This document shows, one piece after another, positions 42,594 through 51,621 of a stretch of 64,000 bases of DNA. Origin of the DNA: Lachnospiraceae bacterium (GTDB lineage: Bacteria; Bacillota; Clostridia; Lachnospirales; Lachnospiraceae); NCBI GenBank assembly GCA_029053015.1, contig JAIDHX010000039.1:62001-126000 (forward strand), given 5' to 3'. The notes under the pieces were generated by a model. It worked only from the letters and a program-made list of their open reading frames with translations. It searched no databases and was not told where the DNA came from. A program made the translations under genes and the position numbers. Numbering within the stretch: position 1 is the first letter of the stretch; each line of letters begins with the position of its first letter.

Positions 42594-43433
42594 ATGAAAT
42601 CAGCACATAAAAAAGCCGTTTTAGGCAAAGTGATTGTCTATATCATTCTGATACTGATAGCGGTTGTCATGATTATCCCGTTTCTCTGGATGCTGTCGGC
42701 ATCTATAAAGAGCGACAGGGAAGTATTTCAGATGAATCCTTTTGTGTGGATTCCGGAAAATCCGAAAATCAGCAATTATAAAGATATTTGGACAAAAATT
42801 CCGTTTTTAAAGTTTGTGGGAAATACAGTATATTTGACGATAGTGGTAACCTTCCTGCAGCTTTTGACCAGCAGCTTTGCGGCCTACTCCTTTGCAAAAC
42901 TGCATTTCAGGCATAAAAACGGACTGTTTCTGGCATATATTGCGACCATTGCAATGCCGTGGCAGGTTTACATGGTGCCGCAGTTTATCATGATGAGAAA
43001 GATGGGGCTGAACGACAAGCTTCTTGCCATCATCTGCCTGCAGGCGTTCTCGGCGTTTGGCGTGTTTATGATGAAGCAGTTTTACGAGGGCATCCCCGAT
43101 GATTTGTGCGAGGCGGCTCGAATCGACGGCATGAGCGAGTACAGGATATACGCGAAAATTATGCTGCCGTTGTCAAAGCCGGCGCTGTCAACGCTCACGA
43201 TTTTTACCTTTGTTACGACATGGAACGACTATTTAGGACCGTTGATTTATTTAAAGACGCAGGAAAAGAAGACGATTCAGCTTGGACTGAAGATGTTTAT
43301 CAGCCAGTATTCCTCCGATTACGGACTGATTATGGCGGGTTCCGTGCTGTCTTTGGTTCCGGTACTGATTGTGTTCCTGTGTCTGCAGAAGTATTTTGTG
43401 GAAGGGGTTGCGGCTACGGGCCTAAAGGGGTAG
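42594..43433 (+). CDS. Sugar ABC transporter permease (MalG-type)
   Basis: A 279-residue permease with six spans, an N-terminal VIVYIILILIAVVMIIPFLW span and the EAA loop EAARIDGMSEYRIYAKIMLP. The end, VAATGLKG, is characteristic of the MalG group. It pairs with the permease at 41472 in a heterodimer. The GH88 gene starts 56 bases after its stop, so transporter and hydrolase are co-expressed. Confidence 0.92.
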   Translation: MKSAHKKAVLGKVIVYIILILIAVVMIIPFLWMLSASIKSDREVFQMNPFVWIPENPKISNYKDIWTKIPFLKFVGNTVYLTIVVTFLQLLTSSFAAYSFAKLHFRHKNGLFLAYIATIAMPWQVYMVPQFIMMRKMGLNDKLLAIICLQAFSAFGVFMMKQFYEGIPDDLCEAARIDGMSEYRIYAKIMLPLSKPALSTLTIFTFVTTWNDYLGPLIYLKTQEKKTIQLGLKMFISQYSSDYGLIMAGSVLSLVPVLIVFLCLQKYFVEGVAATGLKG

Positions 43434-43489
43434 ACTGGTAATTGAAAAAATCCTGTGGATACAGGGCGAGGATATGGAGAAGGAGCGTT

Positions 43490-44656
43490 ATGATTCGGTT
43501 TGATGGTTATTTGGAAATCAGTAAGAAGGAAATAAGGACGGCGCTGGATTTCTGTAATCGGCAGATTTTGCGGAATCTGCCGGAATTTACGGATAAGTTT
43601 CAGAAGGCGTACAGTGAAAACGGGTTTTATGAACCTATTGAAAACGATTACTGGACTTGCGGTTTTTGGACAGGAGAAATCTGGCTTGCTTATGAGTATT
43701 CCCACGACGGGAGGCTGCGGGCGGCGGGCGAGGCTCAGATTCAGAGCTTTTTAAACCGTATCGAAAAAAAGATTGAAGTGGACCATCATGACATGGGCTT
43801 TCTGTATTCGCCGTCCTGTGTGGCAGGCTATAAGCTGACCGGCAGCAAAGAGGGAAGGAAAGCGGCGATTATGGCGGCGGATCAGCTTATCACCAGATAC
43901 CATCCTGTCGGTGAGTTTATTCAGGCATGGGGGCCCATGGATGCGCCGGAAAATTACAGGCTTATCATTGACTGTCTGTTGAACCTGCCATTGCTTTATT
44001 GGGCGTCGGAGGAGACAGGAGACGAAAAATACCGTGAGATTGCGGAAAAACATATTCATACGGCTGTCGCAAATGTCATCAGGGAGGATTATTCCACGTG
44101 GCATACTTTCTTTTTTGACATGGAGACGGGGGCGCCGCATCACGGCGCGACCTGTCAGGGCTATCGGGACGGATCTGCATGGGCAAGAGGGCAGGCGTGG
44201 GGCGTTTACGGTCTTGCCCTTGCATACAAATATACGGGCAGAAAGGAATATGTGGAATTGTTCCGGCATGTGACGGAATACTTTTTAACCCATCTGCCTA
44301 AGGATTTGGTGCCTTTCTGGGATTTGGAATTTACGGATGGGGACGACCAGCCGCGGGATTCCTCTTCGGCTTCCATCGCAGCGTGCGGTATGTTGGAAAT
44401 GATAAAATATCTGGAGCCCGAGGAAGTGGATCATTACCGGAAAATTGCGGGGCAAATCATGAAGTCCGTGTATGATAATTATGCGGTAAAGGATATGGAG
44501 ACCTCTAATGGGCTGGTGCTTCATAGCACTTACTCAAATCATTCGCCTTATAATACCTGTAACCACTATGGGGTGGACGAATGTAATTCGTGGGGAGATT
44601 ACTTTTATATGGAGGCGCTGACAAGGATGTCAAAGGAGTGGAAGCTTTACTGGTAA
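43490..44656 (+). CDS. GH88 family unsaturated uronyl hydrolase
   Basis: A 388-residue (alpha/alpha)6 protein of glycoside hydrolase family 88: YWTCGFWTGEIWLAYE, HHDMGFLY, RGQAWGVYGLALAYKYT, RDSSSASIAACG. Such enzymes remove 4,5-unsaturated uronic acids from the ends produced by polysaccharide lyases, in the cytoplasm. It complements the heparinase-type lyase at 37856. Start ATG 43490 follows AAGGAG. It is followed 19 bases later by the DUF2264 gene. Confidence 0.92.
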   Translation: MIRFDGYLEISKKEIRTALDFCNRQILRNLPEFTDKFQKAYSENGFYEPIENDYWTCGFWTGEIWLAYEYSHDGRLRAAGEAQIQSFLNRIEKKIEVDHHDMGFLYSPSCVAGYKLTGSKEGRKAAIMAADQLITRYHPVGEFIQAWGPMDAPENYRLIIDCLLNLPLLYWASEETGDEKYREIAEKHIHTAVANVIREDYSTWHTFFFDMETGAPHHGATCQGYRDGSAWARGQAWGVYGLALAYKYTGRKEYVELFRHVTEYFLTHLPKDLVPFWDLEFTDGDDQPRDSSSASIAACGMLEMIKYLEPEEVDHYRKIAGQIMKSVYDNYAVKDMETSNGLVLHSTYSNHSPYNTCNHYGVDECNSWGDYFYMEALTRMSKEWKLYW

Positions 44657-44674
44657 TGCGCAGAGGGAGTAAGG

Positions 44675-46432
44675 ATGAAAAAACCACATGAATTTGAGAT
44701 TTTACATACGAAACAGGATTTTCAGGAGTTGATGTTGTCTATATTGGAGCCGTTAAAGCCTTATTACAGTGAAGGCAGGGCGAGGCTTACGCTTGGCAGG
44801 ACGATGGCGCATTATGATATCAATGCGACATGGATGGAGGCGTTTTCAAGACCTTTATGGGGATTGGTGCCTTACTGGGCGGGAGGCGGCAGGGACGGCG
44901 GTTTTGAGGAAATCTGCCGGAAGGGACTGTGTGCCGGAACGGATGCAGAAAACCCGGAGTACTGGGGAGAATGTAAGGATTTTGACCAGAGGTTTGTGGA
45001 GATGGCTGCAATTTCTTACGGTATTATGTTTGCCCCCGAGGTATTGTGGGAGCCTTTAAGCGAAAGGGAAAAGGACAATCTGTGCAGCTATTTGAATAAA
45101 ATAAATGAGCATCCGCTGCCGGTATGCAACTGGATACTGTTCGCTGTGCTTGTCAATATTGCCATGAAAAAGGTGAACAGACCGTACAATCCTACGGTTT
45201 TGGAGGAGTATTTAAAGGGGCTGGAGACTTTTTATCTGGGCGAGGGCTGGTATCAGGACGGCGATTCGGGGCAGAAGGACTACTACATTTCTTTTGCCAT
45301 TCATTTCTACTGCCTGATTTATGCAAAGGTAATGGAGGCGGATGACCCTGAGCGTGCGGCTCTCTACAAAGAGCGTGCCTGTGAATTTGCCGGACAGTTT
45401 ATTTACTGGTTTGATGAGGACGGCGATGCGATTCCCTTTGGACGTTCTCTTACCTACCGGTTTTCTCAGGTAAGCTTTTTCAGCGCATGCATGATAGCCG
45501 GTATTGAACCGTTTCCGGTGCCTGTTATGAAGGGACTGATTGCGAGACATCTGCGAAGCTGGATGAAACGCCCGATTTTTGACAGGGACGGTATCCTCAC
45601 CATTGGTTACGGCTATCCCAATCTTACCATGTCTGAGCGTTACAATGCGCCCGGATCGCCTTATTGGGCGATGAAAGTTTTCGGCTTTCTTATGCTGCCT
45701 GACAACCATCCTTTCTGGACGGTGGAGGAAGCGCCTCTGCCTGAGGGAAAAGCAGACTTCCCGATGGGGTGTCCCATGAAATATGCCGATATGTATGTGC
45801 GCCGGTATGACCGCCATGTAACGGCGTTTGTTCCGGGCGTGTACAGCCCGAACGGACATGGGCATATTGTAGAAAAATACGGAAAGTTTGCCTATGATTC
45901 AAAGTTTGGCATAAGCATCGCCAAGTCCTGTTACGAGCTGCATGAAAATGCGCCGGACAGTATGCTGGCGTTTGTGATAGACGGTTATGTGTATGTACGA
46001 CGTATCTGTGAAAAATCGGAAATTACGGAGACAGGTGTTTATTCTAAATGGAGCCCGTATCCCGGAATTTGCGTGGAGACGACGCTGACGCCGACAGAGA
46101 ATGGGCATATCAGGGAACACCGCATCATAAGTGGAACAGAATGTGTGGCATATGACTGCGGCTTTGCGGTGAATGGAGGAGATTTTGAGCCTGTTGGTTT
46201 CTATTGTGAAGAGAATGATACCGGCGCCTGTGCAGGAAATGACGTTTCTTACTGCAGGGTAAGCGGAGAAGAAACTTTCGCTTCGGAAAAAAGCACGGCG
46301 GCAGGGCATATCATCTTTGCAGACCCCAATACCAATCTGCTCTATACCAAGACGGCAATCCCCTCTGTGCAATATAAAATACACAAAGGGGAGCAGGTAC
46401 TTCGAACTGTGGTAGAAGCTGCTATGAAATAA
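44675..46432 (+). CDS. DUF2264 domain protein
   Basis: A 585-residue protein of the DUF2264 family: LTLGRTMAHYD, SRPLWGLVPYWAGGG, CNWILFAVLVN, GWYQDGDSGQKDYYISFAIH. The Trp/Tyr-rich helical first part suggests an (alpha/alpha)6 toroid, and the last 250 residues a beta-sandwich, as in polysaccharide-active enzymes. It is probably a hydrolase or lyase, but its reaction is not established. It directly follows GH88 in the sugar operon and has no signal peptide, so it should act on imported oligomers. Confidence 0.88.
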   Translation: MKKPHEFEILHTKQDFQELMLSILEPLKPYYSEGRARLTLGRTMAHYDINATWMEAFSRPLWGLVPYWAGGGRDGGFEEICRKGLCAGTDAENPEYWGECKDFDQRFVEMAAISYGIMFAPEVLWEPLSEREKDNLCSYLNKINEHPLPVCNWILFAVLVNIAMKKVNRPYNPTVLEEYLKGLETFYLGEGWYQDGDSGQKDYYISFAIHFYCLIYAKVMEADDPERAALYKERACEFAGQFIYWFDEDGDAIPFGRSLTYRFSQVSFFSACMIAGIEPFPVPVMKGLIARHLRSWMKRPIFDRDGILTIGYGYPNLTMSERYNAPGSPYWAMKVFGFLMLPDNHPFWTVEEAPLPEGKADFPMGCPMKYADMYVRRYDRHVTAFVPGVYSPNGHGHIVEKYGKFAYDSKFGISIAKSCYELHENAPDSMLAFVIDGYVYVRRICEKSEITETGVYSKWSPYPGICVETTLTPTENGHIREHRIISGTECVAYDCGFAVNGGDFEPVGFYCEENDTGACAGNDVSYCRVSGEETFASEKSTAAGHIIFADPNTNLLYTKTAIPSVQYKIHKGEQVLRTVVEAAMK

Positions 46433-46452
46433 GAACACTGCAATGATAACAG

Positions 46453-47568
46453 CTACAATGCTTTTTTGACGGAAATTGCCTTCATGGGACACATTTCCTG
46501 ACAGCAGAAGCAGGAGATGCAGCCTTTCTTTTTGAAATGTGCTTTCTTGTCACGGATATCAATTACATGGGCGGGACAGCTTTCCGCACATTTTCCACAG
46601 CCGACACAAAGCTCTTTATCAAGCTGCGGATAGGACTTTAAGAGCCTGCCTGCAAGCTTTGCAAGGGGCTTTCTTAAAAGCCTGGGTAAGTTGTCGGTGA
46701 AATCAAGCTTTTTTGTGTCCGGCACTTGAAAGGGCGTCAGGTTTTCGGGGACGGAATCGCCGACCAGAGTGATACTGTCAGGCAGTGCAAGACCTTTTTC
46801 AACAGCCTGCCGTATCATTACAATTTTCTTTGGCTCAAGTCCCATTAAACCTGCCGCAAAATAGTCCTGCGTATAGACGTCTTTGGAAGCGAGCAGCATA
46901 TGTAAAGGGTGTGAGGTGCCGCCGGTCGGTCCGTTGCCTTCCATGGCGTCAATGGCGTCTATGATGGTCAAATTCGGTTTTACGGTTTCGGCAAGCTCCA
47001 CGAGCATACGGGAAAAGTCCTCGATATCCGGAAAGCGGTAGTGGAGCTGAGGCTTTTCCAGTCCGGGAATCGTGCCGAAAAGGTTTTTGATGCCGCCGGA
47101 GTAGCCGGTCATGGCATGGGTTTTCAGCTTGCAGATATTGATAATGTAATCTGCCTCGCAGATGGGCGTTATGATGTGGAAGGAATGGTTTTGAAAGCCC
47201 GCAGGACAGTTTATGGTTTTGGCGCTGAAATCCATATTCAGCTTTACCAGAGGTGCAAGCTGCTGCATATCGCAAACGCGGTATACATTTTTCATATATT
47301 CCCCGTTGTAGAGACCGCCGGAGCTTTCTGCAAGGGTAATGTCAGTGACGCCGTGCGCAGCAAGCCATTTTGCCACGGATTTTATGACAAGGGGATGTGT
47401 GGTGACGGGAACAGAAGGATTTTTTGCCATGATGAGATTAGGCTTTATCACAACCTTCAAATTAGGGCGCAAATCCTCTTCAATGGACAGCGCTTCCATC
47501 ATCTTTGCGATTGCGCCGTCAATGAGTTCTTCGTTGTATTCCGGTACATTGTAAAGTGCCTGAAGCAT
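46453..47568 (-). CDS. DUF362 protein with C-terminal 2[4Fe-4S] ferredoxin domain
   Basis: The first 305 residues are DUF362 (VVIKPNLIMAKNP, LKTHAMTGYSGGIKNLFG). The last 60 carry two ferredoxin motifs, CVGCGKCAESCP and CISCFCCQEMCP, each a CxxCxxCxxxCP set. It is therefore a likely iron-sulfur protein in electron transfer. AGGAGG precedes the ATG. It is convergent with the DUF2264 gene, so it is not part of the sugar operon. Confidence 0.92.
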   Translation of the reverse strand: MLQALYNVPEYNEELIDGAIAKMMEALSIEEDLRPNLKVVIKPNLIMAKNPSVPVTTHPLVIKSVAKWLAAHGVTDITLAESSGGLYNGEYMKNVYRVCDMQQLAPLVKLNMDFSAKTINCPAGFQNHSFHIITPICEADYIINICKLKTHAMTGYSGGIKNLFGTIPGLEKPQLHYRFPDIEDFSRMLVELAETVKPNLTIIDAIDAMEGNGPTGGTSHPLHMLLASKDVYTQDYFAAGLMGLEPKKIVMIRQAVEKGLALPDSITLVGDSVPENLTPFQVPDTKKLDFTDNLPRLLRKPLAKLAGRLLKSYPQLDKELCVGCGKCAESCPAHVIDIRDKKAHFKKKGCISCFCCQEMCPMKAISVKKAL

Positions 47569-47592
47569 GATTACCTCCTGTTTTATGGCGCG

Positions 47593-48507
47593 TTACAGCG
47601 CTTTCTTCATGCAGATGGATTCTTTCATGTCCTGGTAGGGACCGTAATTCGGAATTATCTCATAGCCGGATTTTGTGTATAGCGACATTGCGGCAATGAG
47701 AGGAGCGCCGGATTCCAGAATAAAATAGCGGTATCCCTGCTCTTTCGCGGCAGTTTCCAAAAGTGCCATCAGCCTGTGGGATATGCCTAATCCCCGGTAT
47801 TCCTGCCGGATAAAAACACGCTTGACTTCCGCACATGTGTCGTCATACTTTTTAAAGCCGGCACAGCCTATGGGGCAATCGCCGTCATATATGACAATTG
47901 CGTCATGAATATCGTCCAGTGCATTGTATGGCACATATTCTGCTCGGTTTTCTTCCCCGCCTACAAGCTGATTGAGAAAGTTGTCCAAGGCATGACAGAG
48001 GGAAATGAACGCCTTATCGCCGCCGTCTGTGTGCACAAATTGAAGCCGATTCATATTTCTGCGCAGATATTCCGCTATCAACAGGGGCTGAATAAGAGGG
48101 TAGGTCCATTTGTCGGGAAGTCTGTCAGTAAGGATTATTTTTTCCATTTCACTGTGCAGTTCCTTGTCAAAACTTCTGATATCTGCATAGTAGAGCATAC
48201 CGAAGGATTCTTCTCCGGTAGCGTTCACTCGTGTTTTTCCGGTGACGGAATATACGCAAAGCGGCGCGATGTCAAAATCAATAGCGCCCGTTTCCTCCTG
48301 CAGCTCTCTTGCGGCGGTCTCGTCGATGGATTCCCAAACCGTATCTGCGGATGCTTGCTGTAAAATTGCTTCTCTGTGTCCTCCGGGACATTCATAGGTA
48401 TCCCGCATTTTATGCTTGCAGAATACCCATTTTCCTTCCGAACGTGCTATGATAACGGCAAATTTTAAGAGGGAATCCTCTATGCTTTCATAAAATTTTA
48501 CTTCCAT
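47593..48507 (-). CDS. Nudix hydrolase - GNAT acetyltransferase fusion
   Basis: The N-terminal 150 residues are a Nudix domain: ECPGGHREA, then TAARELQEETGA, with an insertion between the Gly and the catalytic helix. The C-terminal 155 residues are a GNAT with EVKRVFIRQEYRGLGISHRL as motif A. Two catalytic domains in one chain suggest linked nucleotide-sugar or housecleaning and acetylation roles, not defined. A ribosome site is weak. It is 25 bases after the ferredoxin-type gene start on the same strand, so likely an operon. Confidence 0.85.
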   Translation of the reverse strand: MEVKFYESIEDSLLKFAVIIARSEGKWVFCKHKMRDTYECPGGHREAILQQASADTVWESIDETAARELQEETGAIDFDIAPLCVYSVTGKTRVNATGEESFGMLYYADIRSFDKELHSEMEKIILTDRLPDKWTYPLIQPLLIAEYLRRNMNRLQFVHTDGGDKAFISLCHALDNFLNQLVGGEENRAEYVPYNALDDIHDAIVIYDGDCPIGCAGFKKYDDTCAEVKRVFIRQEYRGLGISHRLMALLETAAKEQGYRYFILESGAPLIAAMSLYTKSGYEIIPNYGPYQDMKESICMKKAL

Positions 48508-48519
48508 TGCGTCTGCTTT

Positions 48520-48804
48520 TTACCAAACCTTTCGAATTTGTTCGTTGTCCATTTCCGGATTTTCTTTTATGATTTGTATTAACCGGAGAATCCTTTCCCG
48601 AGGTTCTTCAGTCAAATTGACAATTTCTTCATCCTTAAAACCACGTTTTATCCAGTTTTGTATAAGAGAAATAAGGGTTAATGCCGCGCCTTCCGTTCTT
48701 CCGGCGGTTATTCCTTCCTCTATTCCATCCTCCCACCCGTCGGCATAGTATTCTTTTTTTAGATGCTTCATATGTGCTTCCTGGTCATATTCAAATATGC
48801 TCAT
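48520..48804 (-). CDS. Small protein resembling the C-terminal tail of Rpn-type proteins
   Basis: A 94-residue helical protein starting MSIFEYDQEAHMKHLKKE, then a Gly/Glu-rich segment (DGWEDGIEEGITAGRTEG) characteristic of the C-terminal part of Rpn/PD-(D/E)XK proteins. The nuclease half is missing. GGAGG at proper spacing before ATG 48804 indicates translation, so it may be a functional short form or a remnant with a new start. The reading frame extends upstream to 49335, but that part is antisense to the next gene and lacks a site. Confidence 0.65.
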   Translation of the reverse strand: MSIFEYDQEAHMKHLKKEYYADGWEDGIEEGITAGRTEGAALTLISLIQNWIKRGFKDEEIVNLTEEPRERILRLIQIIKENPEMDNEQIRKVW

Positions 48805-48862
48805 ACTGATTACCTCCGCGCGGTTTTGTAACAGGAAATCTCCGAGAAAAAAGACTTGACGG

Positions 48863-48890
48863 TTTACAGAATAGAATGTTCTGATATAAT
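48863..48890 (+). promoter_or_regulatory. Promoter for the secreted protein gene
   Basis: TTTACA (48863-48868), 16 bases, perfect TATAAT (48885-48890), about 120 bases before the GTG start at 49014. Confidence 0.5.
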
Positions 48891-49013
48891 AATGCTTTTC
48901 TTGATTGTAGCATGGGCAAAGAAGATTTGCAAGTTTTTTCAACTTTTTTGTACCATTTCTGTTTTTTTTCCTACTATATAGGTATAGGGAAATACTGAAA
49001 GAGGAAAGGAACG

Positions 49014-49853
49014 GTGACAGAAACCATGCGGAAAAACAATAGAGGAAAAATTGCAATGCGGATTTTATCCGCATGCCGAAGAATATTTTTATCGGCGAGC
49101 GCATTTTTGATTGTATGTACATTGTTATTTGGATGTGTATTTTTGACTGCATATGCAAATTCTTATTTGCCTGCATATTCTTATCTGTCGGCAAACTCCT
49201 ATCTGCCTGCAAATTTTTATGTGCATGGGCAGGAGAATATACCAGTACGGCAGGCTGCTGCGGGAATGGTGAGGCCTGTGTCAATGGCGCAGGCATGGGA
49301 AGAAGAATTGCCTGAGAGGGAAGAGGAAGCTGCATGGCAAAGGGCGTACCTGTACATCATATGTAATATGCAGGAATATCTTAACGACCCTTATCATAAC
49401 AGGATGGATTCTGAGAAGTATCATCCGATGGACCAATTGGTTTATCTGGGGATTCATGATTTTGACGGTGATGGGATTCCGGAGCTTTTGGCTGGTGATA
49501 CCATCACAATGGCAGTGTTTACCTTTGACGGCGGCCGGGTAGAAAAGCTTGCGGATTTGTATTATCCCAATACAGCATGTTGGTGCATCAACGGTGTATA
49601 TTTTAAGGATAACAGCGTAAGTGTAAGCTGTGACGGACAGGGCGGAAGTGATTTCGTGGATTTTGGTTTTCTGGATAATAACGATATGAAGGGGTTTGTG
49701 ACCAGATATTACAGTGCTTCGGTGAGGGGATCGGAGGAAGCCAGAGAAGAAATTCGGCTGGTATACGAAGAATCCGGCTGGGTATTAAAATTCCGGTCGG
49801 GAGAAGAGGCCAAACTGGACAGTGGATTTGACTATGATTTGATTCGGTGGTAG
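49014..49853 (+). CDS. Secreted or membrane-anchored protein with hexapeptide repeats and EF-hand-like loop
   Basis: A 279-residue protein. After a basic start, a hydrophobic segment (about residues 25-45, with FLIVCTLLFGC) is a signal or lipoprotein-type sequence. Four tandem hexapeptides with consensus ANSYLP follow (about residues 48-71). A DFDGDGIPELL loop at about 151-161 resembles a calcium-binding EF-hand or FG-GAP loop. The rest is beta-rich and unrecognised. The GTG at 49014 follows AAAGGAAC; ATG 49026 is an alternative. Confidence 0.7.
   Translation: MTETMRKNNRGKIAMRILSACRRIFLSASAFLIVCTLLFGCVFLTAYANSYLPAYSYLSANSYLPANFYVHGQENIPVRQAAAGMVRPVSMAQAWEEELPEREEEAAWQRAYLYIICNMQEYLNDPYHNRMDSEKYHPMDQLVYLGIHDFDGDGIPELLAGDTITMAVFTFDGGRVEKLADLYYPNTACWCINGVYFKDNSVSVSCDGQGGSDFVDFGFLDNNDMKGFVTRYYSASVRGSEEAREEIRLVYEESGWVLKFRSGEEAKLDSGFDYDLIRW
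49155..49226 (+). repeat. Four tandem 18-bp repeats coding ANSYLP-type hexapeptides
   Basis: Four in-frame units of six codons each begin with GCA and read ANSYLP, AYSYLS, ANSYLP, ANFYVH. The later copies are more diverged. Confidence 0.75.
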
Positions 49854-50061
49854 ATGGGAAGAAATTCTTTACAGGAAGGGATAAACGTGTTACTATTTAC
49901 GTGTGGTAACAGAGAAACTCTTTTTGTTATCACTATAAAATGCAGAAAGTGAGGACGTGTATGTTAAGCATTGTAATAATGGAGAATACGAAAAACTAAA
50001 TAGTTGATGTATCTGCCTTACATGTGCTTACTATACTTATGTCCAAATATAGCAAAGAAGC

Positions 50062-50709
50062 ATGACTGATGTACGGATCACATATGAGTTGAAAAGCTAT
50101 CAGCAGGAACTCGATTTTGAAATTGATAAATTGCAGCTCCAGCTTGTTTCTGCCAAGAAAAAACTAGAGAAGGTCCGTTTGGATGTTCTTATTTGTCTGA
50201 TAATGTTTGCTGCTCCTCTCTTCGTCTCAGTCGTGATGGGTTTTTTGTCATCCGGGGCTGTGATACCGACGATGATAAGCGTTGTGGCTGGTCTGTTATG
50301 GATTCTCTCCTGTCCCTTTACCTCATTTGCGCTCATCAAAAGTATTCTGATACGGTGGAAGAATATGGATTCTTCGGATTTTGCCTGGGAGAAACCCGCT
50401 GTCCGGCGCATTCCGTCAAAAACCATGCAGGAAGCGGAAAGTTCCTACCTTGTCGAGCAGAAGAAACTGATTTGGGTGCTGAGCAAATATTTTCTTTATC
50501 AGGAACATTTGCTGCGGCTTCTGGAGCAGGCAGAGGAGGGGGACGAGGCTTTGACTTTGGAAAACGTCCGGACGGAGTTGGCGGCCATGCCTTTTTACGA
50601 AGAGGTAAAGCCGGCCAATCCTTTCACGTCAAAAGAAGTTAAAAAAGCCGGTATTCTGTCAGCCGTTATTTTAATCGTTTTAGGCTTTTTCTTCTTTGCA
50701 TACTATTGA
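50062..50709 (+). CDS. Membrane protein with coiled-coil N terminus
   Basis: A 215-residue product. Residues about 5-38 form a coiled coil (YQQELDFEIDKLQLQLVSAK), followed by two spans (about 42-62 and 68-95), a cytoplasmic middle part rich in Glu and Leu, and a C-terminal span (about 195-213). I recognise no family. The ribosome site is weak. The 208-bp gap upstream (49854-50061) holds an imperfect hairpin (49903-49933) and a 12-codon reading frame at 49961-49999 of doubtful meaning. Confidence 0.65.
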   Translation: MTDVRITYELKSYQQELDFEIDKLQLQLVSAKKKLEKVRLDVLICLIMFAAPLFVSVVMGFLSSGAVIPTMISVVAGLLWILSCPFTSFALIKSILIRWKNMDSSDFAWEKPAVRRIPSKTMQEAESSYLVEQKKLIWVLSKYFLYQEHLLRLLEQAEEGDEALTLENVRTELAAMPFYEEVKPANPFTSKEVKKAGILSAVILIVLGFFFFAYY

Positions 50710-50839
50710 TTCACGAAATGGAAATCGTTCTGCTTAAGATTTGTGATTGATTAAATGACATTGGACTATGGAGTATTATGCCATCCGGCAGATACCCATA
50801 GTCATTTTTATTTATGACAGCAGAAAGGAGTATATGGAC

Positions 50840-51388
50840 ATGAAAAAAAGGATTCAAACAATAGAAGAGAAACAAAAGAGGGAAGCACTGGACTTTGTGG
50901 AAAAGGTATTTACCGAATATCAGGACGAGGCGGAAGGCAGGGAGGTGCGTGCTCTTGTAGAGGAAATACGCAGCAAAAAATTTTATATACCCGAACTGGA
51001 ACTGGTTGCGCTGGATGAGTCAGGAGCAATCATCGGGTATGTAATGTTTTCAGGCTTCTCCATAGAGGGCAGATACGAGGGCGAACTGTTGCTGCTTTCG
51101 CCTGCGGCGGTTCGGACGGATTTACAGCGGCAGCATATCTCGAAGGATATGATCGAATATGGGTTTCAGCAGGCGGTAAAAATGGGTTATACGGCTGTGC
51201 TTGTGGAAGGAAATCCGAAAAATTATCATGCGAGAGGCTTTCAGACGGCCGCGGATTTTGGAATTCTGCCGGGACGCTCGGTACATCTGCCGCATATTGA
51301 GTGCCTGATGGTGAAGGAACTGCGGGCAGGCGCGCTTGCGCGGATAAAGGGGATTGTGGAATATGATTTTTATGAAACGTTGGGATAG
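50840..51388 (+). CDS. GNAT family N-acetyltransferase
   Basis: A 182-residue YhbS-like GNAT: LVALDESGAIIGYVMFS, LLSPAAVRTDLQRQHISKDM (motif A region) and LVEGNPKNYHARGF. ATG 50840 lies nine bases after AAGGAG; a frame start at 50768 has no site. Its stop forms the left border of palindromic copy B. Substrate unknown. Confidence 0.83.
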   Translation: MKKRIQTIEEKQKREALDFVEKVFTEYQDEAEGREVRALVEEIRSKKFYIPELELVALDESGAIIGYVMFSGFSIEGRYEGELLLLSPAAVRTDLQRQHISKDMIEYGFQQAVKMGYTAVLVEGNPKNYHARGFQTAADFGILPGRSVHLPHIECLMVKELRAGALARIKGIVEYDFYETLG

Positions 51389-51590
51389 ATAATTGTGAAA
51401 TGAAGAAGGGATGCGGTTGTCATTGTGCGCATGGTATATTCCAACGCAGACACGCTCTCGCTCCGAGCTTACCGTAGCGGTACTAAGCTCGAAAAAACCT
51501 CGCTAAGTACCGACGGTAAGCAAGGGTCTGCTTATGGAATATACCATGTGTACAATTCGAAAACGGCAAGGGAGAGTTTCACAATTATCC
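51388..51590 (+). repeat. Palindromic element, copy B
   Basis: 203-bp element starting at the GNAT stop codon and ending 31 bases before the mutS2-like gene. Termini GATAATTGTGAAA and TTTCACAATTATCC are inverted repeats. Core arms at 51422-51443 and 51535-51556 pair with two G-U wobbles. Further pairs are CTTACCG/CGGTAAG and GGTACT/AGTACC. Confidence 0.8.
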
Positions 51591-51621
51591 AAGGATGAAA
51601 AACAGGAAGGAATAGAAAACT

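Noticed and set aside
48805..49335. N-terminal extension of the small Rpn-like frame on the minus strand
   Set aside because: It is antisense to the exported protein gene and low in complexity because of the repeats; a strong ribosome site exists at 48804.
49903..49999. Imperfect hairpin and 12-codon frame between 49854 and 50061
   Set aside because: The hairpin is weak with no T run, and the frame is short with no supporting context; too little to call.
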